From: Caldithrix sp. RBG_13_44_9
Lineage (GTDB): Bacteria > Calditrichota > Calditrichia > RBG-13-44-9
Assembly: GCA_001771055.1 (NCBI GenBank)
Contig: MESS01000022.1
Coordinates: 29,052-35,126, forward strand
Direction: 5' to 3'
DNA: 6,075 nucleotides
The position numbers were made by a program, and so were the translations under genes. The notes under the pieces were generated by a model. That model had not been told where the DNA came from. It ran no database searches and was given only the letters and a program-made list of their open reading frames with translations. This document shows positions 1 to 4,633 of this stretch, piece after piece; position 1 is the stretch's first letter, and every line of letters starts with the position of its first letter.

Positions 1-394
1 GACTGGGCTGGAATTCTGCCGGTATCTGCCATTCCTGCAGGGCAGCTATGAAAGGAATATGAACCAGCCGGTAAAATTCCGTCACATCCAGATTTTCAAA
101 GGGATAGACTACACTGTATGTGAGTTCTTCGGCATGCAGGATCGCTCTGCCGCCGGTGGGTCTCCGTACCACCTCCAGCGAGCTGGCGGAGCATAATTCC
201 TGATTAATGTCGGAAAGGTTTTGATGGAAGCCTAGCGAGATGCAGTAAGGATCCCAGGTAAAGAAACGCAGCACTGGCCGGTCTAAAAGTTTTCCCAGCT
301 GACGGGCCAGAAAATGATCCAGCTGCATGTTGGCGGCCCCGCTAAAGGCCTGACAAGGCCAGAGGTACCACTCTTTAACATCAAAATTATCCAC
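1..394 (-). CDS. Lipoate-protein ligase / octanoyltransferase family protein, 5' part (131 codons visible)
   Basis: This is the N-terminal part of a biotin/lipoate ligase-fold (BPL_LPL) protein, the family that attaches or transfers lipoyl or octanoyl groups to lysines of E2 and GcvH domains. The frame is open from a GTG at 394 to the window edge. The diagnostic motif is RRPTGGRAILHAEELTYS at residues 77-94, the lipoate-binding loop of LplA and LipM proteins. It is preceded by a strand-turn FFTWDPYCISLGFHQN (44-59), which matches the 'W.P..S.G..Q' region of LipM/LplA. I chose the GTG start because it follows a GAGG at 8 bases and leaves a full-length N-terminus. It overlaps the lpxA stop by 8 bases (GTGGATAA), which suggests translational coupling. 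The catalytic lysine, and the cysteine that would mark a LipM-type transferase, lie beyond the window, so ligase and octanoyltransferase cannot be separated. The family call is firm; the exact activity is open. Confidence 0.88.
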   Translation of the reverse strand, partial: MDNFDVKEWYLWPCQAFSGAANMQLDHFLARQLGKLLDRPVLRFFTWDPYCISLGFHQNLSDINQELCSASSLEVVRRPTGGRAILHAEELTYSVVYPFENLDVTEFYRLVHIPFIAALQEWQIPAEFQPS

Positions 395-1163
395 GCAGCA
401 AACCTCGGTCACTCCTTTTGATAAATTCGACGATCAGTTTTATTTCGTCGAAGGGTTTGAGTTCCTTCTGAATGACCTCAGAGGCCTCAGCCATGGTGTG
501 TTCAGATTGAAAAATGATCCGGTAAGCCCTTTTTATCTCCAGAATCACTTCCTTGCTGAATCCTTTTCTCTCCAAACCGATGCTGTTGGTACCGCCATAA
601 CGAATCGGTTCACCCATTACCTTGATATAAGGTGGAATATCTTTATTGACACGCAGCCCGCCGCCTACAAAAGAATGCTGTCCTATTTTGATGAATTGAT
701 GGATGGCGGTCAGTCCTCCTACACTGGCAAAGGAGTCAATTTCCACATGCCCGCCCATGTTTACAGCATTGGCAATGATGACATTGTCGCCAATCAGGCA
801 GTCATGGGCTACATGGACATAGGTCATGATAAAGCAATTTTTACCGATCACCGTTTTGTAGTGGTAAGTGGTTCCGCGGTGAAGTGATGAAAACTCCCGG
901 ATGATGGTACCTTCTCCTATCTCCAGGTAGGTTTTTTCATTTTTATATTTCAGATCCTGCGGTGGAACTCCCAGCACTGAATAGTGGCCCACCTGGCAAT
1001 TTTTTCCCAGCCGGGTTCCGGAATCAAGAACAGCACCGGTACCGATCACTGACTGATCTCCAATGATAACGTCTTCTTTAACAGTAGAAAAGGGACCGAT
1101 TTCAACATTTTCGCCCAGCTGGGCTTTTGGATCTACCTGAGCAGTAGGATGAATTTTAACCAC
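387..1163 (-). CDS. lpxA: Acyl-[ACP]--UDP-N-acetylglucosamine O-acyltransferase (LpxA)
   Basis: LpxA is a cytoplasmic homotrimer that makes the first lipid A precursor by moving a 3-hydroxyacyl chain from ACP to the 3-OH of UDP-GlcNAc. The 258-residue protein has the usual family length. It starts with left-handed beta-helix hexapeptide repeats (about 1-185, for example IHPTAQVDPKAQLGENVEIG) and ends with a helical domain (FSKEVILEIKRAYRIIF onwards). Aligned by eye to E. coli LpxA, H120 in YVHVAHD corresponds to the catalytic H125, H139 to H144 and H155 to H160. QDLKYK (69-74) and HRGT (95-98) are also conserved. The chain-length 'ruler' residue G173 of E. coli corresponds to G168, so a long hydroxyacyl chain is plausible. 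The start is GTG at 1163, preceded by GAGGAG at 6 bases. The gene begins 20 bases after the lpxC/fabZ stop, so the two are probably co-transcribed. Confidence 0.97.
   Translation of the reverse strand: MVKIHPTAQVDPKAQLGENVEIGPFSTVKEDVIIGDQSVIGTGAVLDSGTRLGKNCQVGHYSVLGVPPQDLKYKNEKTYLEIGEGTIIREFSSLHRGTTYHYKTVIGKNCFIMTYVHVAHDCLIGDNVIIANAVNMGGHVEIDSFASVGGLTAIHQFIKIGQHSFVGGGLRVNKDIPPYIKVMGEPIRYGGTNSIGLERKGFSKEVILEIKRAYRIIFQSEHTMAEASEVIQKELKPFDEIKLIVEFIKRSDRGLLRG
403..406 (-). promoter_or_regulatory. Ribosome binding site of the lipoate-ligase-type gene, inside lpxA
   Basis: On the minus strand GAGG lies 8 bases before the GTG at 394, within the last codons of lpxA. A second purine block, AGGAG, lies about 10 bases further upstream. 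This supports the GTG over the nearby ATG at 381, which is in a different frame and does not give the family motif. Confidence 0.6.
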
Positions 1164-1169
1164 CTGTTT

Positions 1170-1175
1170 CTCCTC
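1170..1175 (-). promoter_or_regulatory. Ribosome binding site of lpxA
   Basis: GAGGAG on the minus strand sits 6 bases before the GTG start at 1163. It lies in the 20-base gap after the lpxC/fabZ stop. This strong Shine-Dalgarno match fixes the non-ATG start. Confidence 0.75.
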
Positions 1176-1183
1176 GATTGTGA

Positions 1184-2602
1184 TTATGATTCATTGCGGT
1201 TGACAATGGCTGCCATCATTTCTGCCTCGGCCACCAGCTCTCCGTCAACGTAGGCTTTTCCCTGCATTTTGACAGTATTGCTGCGCCTTTTAACCAATTC
1301 AAGTTCATAGACCAGTTGTGCACCGGGCACCACGGTCTTACGAAAACGGACACCGTCCATTCCGCTGAAATAAAGGATTTTATCGGCTGGATTCTCTTCA
1401 GAGTTCAACAGCATGATCCCGCCGGTCTGAGCCATTCCTTCAATAATCAATACTCCGGGCATAATGGGATGTCCCGGAAAATGACCAACAAAGAACTCCT
1501 CATTACCGGTTACATTTTTTATCCCTACGATTCTTTTTCCGGCTTCAAATTCGATGATCCGGTCCACCAGCAGGAAAGGATAGCGGTGGGGCAGGATGCG
1601 TTGAATAGCCTCGAAATCGAAAATAGCACCCTTGCGGGCAACATTTTGATACTTACGGGTCAGTTGCTGTTTCTGATAAAAGCTGCGAAGCCGGCGGGCA
1701 AATTCGATGTTGCTCTTGTGTCCCGGTCTTCCTGCCAGAATTTGACCCTGAATAGGCGCACCGATCAGATAGAGATCTCCCAGCATATCCAGCACTTTAT
1801 GGCGGGCTGGTTCGTTCTTAAAACGCAGCCGCATATTATTCAACAATCCATTCTCGCCTACAAAAACATGACCATCAATTTTCAGGCTGTTGCGAATCTT
1901 TTTTTCATCTACCCCATTCAGCGGCTTATCACAAATGACCACGGCATTATGTAAAGTCCCGCCTTTGATCAGTTTTTGATCGATCAGAAGTTCCACTTCA
2001 TGCAGGAAACAGAAGGTCCGGGCCGGGGCAAATTCCACAATGAATTCTTTCTCCAGGGAAAAGAGTCCGGAATGCTGGCTTCCCAGGGCTGGATTTTTAT
2101 AATCGATCATCACCGATACCCGGAAATCATCCAGCGGGAGGGCTACCAGATCAATTCCTTTTTTCTCGTCATGGAAATACAATGATTCTTCGATCACCAG
2201 GTAATTTTTGGCCTGATTCTGTTCCATCAAGCTAGCTTCCAGGAGTACATTGACGAAGGGCATGGAGCTTCCGTCACCTACCGGGGGTTCGGGAGCATTC
2301 AGTTCAATTCGCAGATTATCAATTTCAAGTCCTGCCAGGGCGGCCAGCACATGTTCCACGGTGTAGATCATTACCCCATCTTTCACCAGATTGGTGCCGC
2401 GCAGACTATCGATCCCGTTATCCTCTGCCACGAAATCAACCAGCGCAGGAATTTCCACTGCGGGACTAACATCGGTGCGAACAAACACAACCCCGTGATT
2501 TTCAGGTGCTGGACGAAATGTAATGCTGGAGATTGAACCGGTGTGTAAGCCGACGCCGGTATAGGAGATGGCATTCTGAATTGTCTTTTGCTTTTTAATC
2601 AT
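1184..2602 (-). CDS. lpxC/fabZ: Bifunctional UDP-3-O-acyl-GlcNAc deacetylase / 3-hydroxyacyl-ACP dehydratase (LpxC-FabZ fusion)
   Basis: This is one uninterrupted 472-residue frame with two enzymes. Residues 1 to about 310 are LpxC, the zinc deacetylase that commits the cell to lipid A synthesis. Visible are GVGLHTG (16-22), TVEH (81-84, general base E83 and zinc ligand H84), ARTFCF (194-199), RHKVLD with zinc ligands H268 and D272, and the catalytic H295 in GRPGH. Residues about 326-472 are FabZ, which dehydrates 3-hydroxyacyl-ACP in fatty acid synthesis: ILPHRYPFLLVDRI (336-349), then GHFPGHPIMPG with catalytic H374, and E388 in IIEGMAQ. The linker (about 305-325) is short and basic. Both active sites look intact. 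The start is ATG at 2602, with AGGAAGG about 9 bases upstream. Such fusions are known in Bacteroidetes, Chlorobi and relatives, and this one is the best taxonomic clue in the window. The gene lies between lpxD (174-base gap) and lpxA (20-base gap). Confidence 0.97.
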   Translation of the reverse strand: MIKKQKTIQNAISYTGVGLHTGSISSITFRPAPENHGVVFVRTDVSPAVEIPALVDFVAEDNGIDSLRGTNLVKDGVMIYTVEHVLAALAGLEIDNLRIELNAPEPPVGDGSSMPFVNVLLEASLMEQNQAKNYLVIEESLYFHDEKKGIDLVALPLDDFRVSVMIDYKNPALGSQHSGLFSLEKEFIVEFAPARTFCFLHEVELLIDQKLIKGGTLHNAVVICDKPLNGVDEKKIRNSLKIDGHVFVGENGLLNNMRLRFKNEPARHKVLDMLGDLYLIGAPIQGQILAGRPGHKSNIEFARRLRSFYQKQQLTRKYQNVARKGAIFDFEAIQRILPHRYPFLLVDRIIEFEAGKRIVGIKNVTGNEEFFVGHFPGHPIMPGVLIIEGMAQTGGIMLLNSEENPADKILYFSGMDGVRFRKTVVPGAQLVYELELVKRRSNTVKMQGKAYVDGELVAEAEMMAAIVNRNES

Positions 2603-2655
2603 CTGGCCGACCCTTCCTGAATAAAAAATCTATAACGCATGCTACTGAAATTTTA

Positions 2656-2684
2656 ATCCTAAACTTAATAAAATTAAACAACAA
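2656..2684 (-). promoter_or_regulatory. Weak candidate promoter for lpxC/fabZ in an AT-rich 174-base gap
   Basis: The gap between lpxD and lpxC/fabZ (2603-2776) is much more AT-rich than the genes and holds no credible reading frame or T-tailed hairpin. On the minus strand TTGTTG (2684-2679), a 17-base spacer and TAGGAT (2661-2656) resemble a sigma-70 promoter, with 3 of 6 and 4 of 6 consensus matches. Matches of this quality arise easily by chance in AT-rich DNA. Readthrough from lpxD is equally possible. Confidence 0.2.
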
Positions 2685-2776
2685 GTAAAAATGAGAAATA
2701 CTTTGAACAACCTGGCATCAATTTTATCCCATTTGGAATGATGATGATAGACACCAGTGAAAATTGCTTTACGATT

Positions 2777-3826
2777 TTATTCATCCGGTGTCATGTTTTT
2801 TTGCTGATATTTTTCCAGCTCTTTTTCTAAATGGATCACTCTTTTTAGCAATTCCGGTAATTGATTGAGTACCGCCTCAATTCGCTTGGTGCGCATGATT
2901 GGCCGGGCTGGGGTTCCAAAATAAACCTCTTTATCCGGAATACTTTTAGATACTCCAGACTGGGCGCCCACTTGGGCATAATTTCCGATGGTAATATGAC
3001 CCACTGTCCCGACCTGTCCTCCCAGCATGACATGATGTCCAATCTTGGTAGAACCGGAAATGCCAACCTGGGCTGCCATCACCGTGGATTCCCCCACCTC
3101 CACGTTATGGGCAATATGGATCAGATTATCCAGTTTGCTTCCGTTGCGGATGATGGTTTCGCCCATGGTAGCACGGTCAATTGTGCAATTGGCACCAATT
3201 TCTACGTCATCTTCGATGATCACTTTTCCGATCTGCGGGATCTTATGAAAGCGGCCTTCAAAGGGCGCAAAGCCAAAGCCATCGCTGCCAATCACAGCCC
3301 CATTGTGAATGATCACCCGGTTTCCGATCTGACACTCTTCACGGATGGAGACCAGGGGATATAAAATGCAATGTTCTCCAATGATAACTTCATCCAGCAG
3401 GACGCATCCCGGAAAGATTTTAGTGTGATCTCCAATCTTCACTTTTCGGCCGATAAAAGTGTGGGCGCCCAGGGCCACTTCTTTTCCAACCGTTGCGGAA
3501 GGATGGATCACTGCACTGGGATGTATTCCCGGCTCCAATATTTCTTTTCTGGGATTGAAAAGCAGGAAAATTTGCAGAAAGCGGAAATAAACATCATCCA
3601 CCCTGATCTGGGCAATCTCAATTCCCGGATCAGTCTGCTTATCCAGGATCACGGCACTGGCTCTGGTCTGTTGTAAGAATTGTTTATAGCGGGGATTGGC
3701 CAGAAAGGTTATCTCTCCAGCGCCTGCAGAATCGATCTTTGCCGCTCCGGTGATAATGGTATCACCATTACCGACCAGTTCGCCATTGACCTTGGTACAT
3801 AATTCTCTTAAAGTAAAAGACGGCAT
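2777..3826 (-). CDS. lpxD: UDP-3-O-(3-hydroxyacyl)glucosamine N-acyltransferase (LpxD)
   Basis: LpxD adds the second, N-linked 3-hydroxyacyl chain from ACP to UDP-3-O-acyl-glucosamine, the step after LpxC, in the cytoplasm as a homotrimer. The 349 residues match the family length. The N-terminal uridine-binding domain spans about 1-100 (FTLRELCTKVNGELVGNGD at the start, then ITFLANPRY at 39-47). A long hexapeptide-repeat beta-helix follows (about 101-300) and then a charged C-terminal helix (about 310-345). GSDGFGFAP (180-188) is a family signature, and H240 in LIHIAHNV corresponds to the catalytic H239 of E. coli. ATG at 3826 follows GAGG by 9 bases. The first bases of the gene, together with the 6 bases before it, repeat part of the terminator 170 bases upstream. 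That terminator suggests lpxD starts its own transcription unit or depends on readthrough from ompH. Confidence 0.97.
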   Translation of the reverse strand: MPSFTLRELCTKVNGELVGNGDTIITGAAKIDSAGAGEITFLANPRYKQFLQQTRASAVILDKQTDPGIEIAQIRVDDVYFRFLQIFLLFNPRKEILEPGIHPSAVIHPSATVGKEVALGAHTFIGRKVKIGDHTKIFPGCVLLDEVIIGEHCILYPLVSIREECQIGNRVIIHNGAVIGSDGFGFAPFEGRFHKIPQIGKVIIEDDVEIGANCTIDRATMGETIIRNGSKLDNLIHIAHNVEVGESTVMAAQVGISGSTKIGHHVMLGGQVGTVGHITIGNYAQVGAQSGVSKSIPDKEVYFGTPARPIMRTKRIEAVLNQLPELLKRVIHLEKELEKYQQKNMTPDE

Positions 3827-3832
3827 TTCAGC
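3821..3832 (-). repeat. 12-base direct repeat, copy over the lpxD start codon
   Basis: On the minus strand GCTGAAATGCCG covers the 6 bases before the lpxD ATG, the ATG itself and codon 2. The same 12 bases form the 5' arm plus first loop bases of the terminator at 3999-4010. The 3' arm of that terminator (CATTTCAGC) is therefore complementary to the 9 bases ending in the lpxD start codon. Confidence 0.75.
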
Positions 3833-3865
3833 ATACCTCTTATTGTATAATGGGTTTTTGCTTCC

Positions 3866-3893
3866 AATATAATGCTTGTTTTAACTGAATAAA
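3866..3893 (-). promoter_or_regulatory. Candidate promoter of lpxD
   Basis: On the minus strand TTTATT (3893-3888), a 16-base spacer and TATATT (3871-3866) resemble a sigma-70 promoter, with about 3 of 6 and 5 of 6 consensus matches. A start near 3859 would leave a leader of about 33 bases containing the lpxD ribosome binding site. The idea gains weight from the strong terminator directly upstream, which would otherwise cut lpxD off from transcription. FCB-group promoters can differ from this consensus, so the exact site is uncertain. Confidence 0.3.
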
Positions 3894-3977
3894 ACGGTTA
3901 GAAGAAGAGCGATTACTGCCAGTTGAGGAATGATTTTCTGCGTTTCTGGAATAGATATCGTCTTGGAATTCTGCAAT

Positions 3978-4016
3978 AAAAAAAGCTGAAATGTTTGTCG
4001 GCATTTCAGCTTTTTT
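3978..4016 (-). terminator. Strong intrinsic terminator after ompH
   Basis: On the minus strand the arms GCTGAAATG and CATTTCAGC pair perfectly (9 bp) around the 8-base loop CCGACAAA. Flanking A and T runs extend the stem to 15 bp, and it ends in seven T. It starts 17 bases after the ompH stop. Because the flanks are A-run and T-run, it could also terminate plus-strand transcription, although no plus-strand gene is seen here. It divides bamA-ompH from the lpx genes. Confidence 0.88.
3999..4010 (-). repeat. 12-base direct repeat, copy inside the terminator hairpin
   Basis: GCTGAAATGCCG on the minus strand forms the entire 9-base G/C-containing 5' arm plus the first three loop bases of the terminator. 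It is identical to the 12 bases around the lpxD start at 3821-3832 and in the same orientation. The bases next to the two copies differ, so the match is exactly 12 bases. Confidence 0.75.
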
Positions 4017-4033
4017 AAATTTCTGATTCAATG

Positions 4034-4567
4034 CTATTTGATTTTGTTTAATTCTTCGATCACCCGGTTGGTGATGTCGTATGCGGGTTTTCCATAGAGG
4101 ACTACACCCTGTACTACATCGAAGATATAATCATAATCCTCAACTTCCCCAATCTGCTTGATGATCTGATCGATCTTATCATATAACGGCTGGGTCATTT
4201 CCAGATTCTTTTTGTACAATTCTCCCTGTGGACCTAATTTGGTGTAGCGGTATTGTTCAATCTGCGTTCCCAGATCCTGAGCTTCTTTCTCTTTTTCGGC
4301 CTTTTTCTCCGGACTCAGCAGCAGGCTTTGGTTTTCAATATCTTTTACCAGGGCCTCATAGCGTTGCAGCATGTTGTTATACTCGGTTTCATAGCCGGTA
4401 CGGATTTCGTCCAGTTTCTTCTGGATTTCCAGGGCTTCGGGATATTCGCTCAGGATCCGCTGGGAATTGACATACCGAATCTTGGTCTGGGCAAAACTAT
4501 CACTTCCGCTCAGTAAAAGAACCAGGCAAATGATGGTGATCACTACTGAAATTGAAAATCTGCTCAC
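4034..4567 (-). CDS. ompH: OmpH/Skp-family periplasmic chaperone
   Basis: Skp/OmpH proteins are trimeric periplasmic chaperones that hold unfolded outer-membrane proteins on their way to BamA. The 177-residue product begins with a signal peptide: a short N-terminus with one arginine, a hydrophobic core at about 6-20, and a likely signal peptidase I site after SFA (24-26). The mature protein opens with the strand KIRYVNSQRILSEYPEA (29-45). A long charged helical hairpin rich in K, E and Q follows (about 46-135), forming the tentacle. It ends with YDYIFD (145-150) and YDITNRVIEELN (163-174), the usual C-terminal body of the family. The start is GTG at 4567, set by AGGAGG at 5 bases. It follows bamA by 66 bases and is followed by a strong terminator. 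The bamA-skp-lpxD neighbourhood supports the call. Confidence 0.94.
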   Translation of the reverse strand: MSRFSISVVITIICLVLLLSGSDSFAQTKIRYVNSQRILSEYPEALEIQKKLDEIRTGYETEYNNMLQRYEALVKDIENQSLLLSPEKKAEKEKEAQDLGTQIEQYRYTKLGPQGELYKKNLEMTQPLYDKIDQIIKQIGEVEDYDYIFDVVQGVVLYGKPAYDITNRVIEELNKIK

Positions 4568-4572
4568 TATAA

Positions 4573-4578
4573 CCTCCT
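4573..4578 (-). promoter_or_regulatory. Ribosome binding site of ompH
   Basis: A perfect AGGAGG on the minus strand lies 5 bases before the GTG at 4567. It decides this start and gives a complete signal peptide. The rest of the 66-base gap after bamA holds a nine-base A run but no hairpin I can support. Confidence 0.8.
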
Positions 4579-4633
4579 GAACTTTAATGGTTCGTCGATG
4601 ATTTTTTTTTGTTAACCCTTATATGAATCTAAA

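Noticed and set aside
379..381. ATG as alternative start of the lipoate-ligase-type gene
   Set aside because: It is in a different frame from the RRPTGGRAILH motif. The GTG at 394 gives the family protein.
498..887. 129-codon plus-strand reading frame opposite lpxA
   Set aside because: It is antisense to the conserved hexapeptide repeats and catalytic histidines of LpxA, and has no recognisable protein features.
1316..1954. 212-codon plus-strand reading frame opposite lpxC/fabZ
   Set aside because: It lies wholly antisense to a gene with intact catalytic motifs on both sides, and its product shows no family features. It is a shadow of the coding strand.
2861..3364. 167-codon plus-strand reading frame opposite lpxD
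   Set aside because: It is antisense to the LpxD beta-helix. The periodic hexapeptide codons leave long open frames on the other strand.
3808..3834. 8-residue mini reading frame (MLKCRLLL) overlapping the lpxD start in another frame
   Set aside because: Its ATG is only one base from the GAGG, too close for initiation. The lpxD ATG at 9 bases fits better, so it is probably chance.
3840..4031. 63-codon minus-strand frame between ompH and lpxD with a TTG start
   Set aside because: It runs straight through the terminator hairpin, has no clear ribosome binding site, and its product has low-complexity Ser/Asn/Arg composition with no recognisable family.
4602..4610. Run of nine T on the plus strand, possible terminator
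   Set aside because: In the direction of transcription it is an A run, and no hairpin precedes it on either strand.
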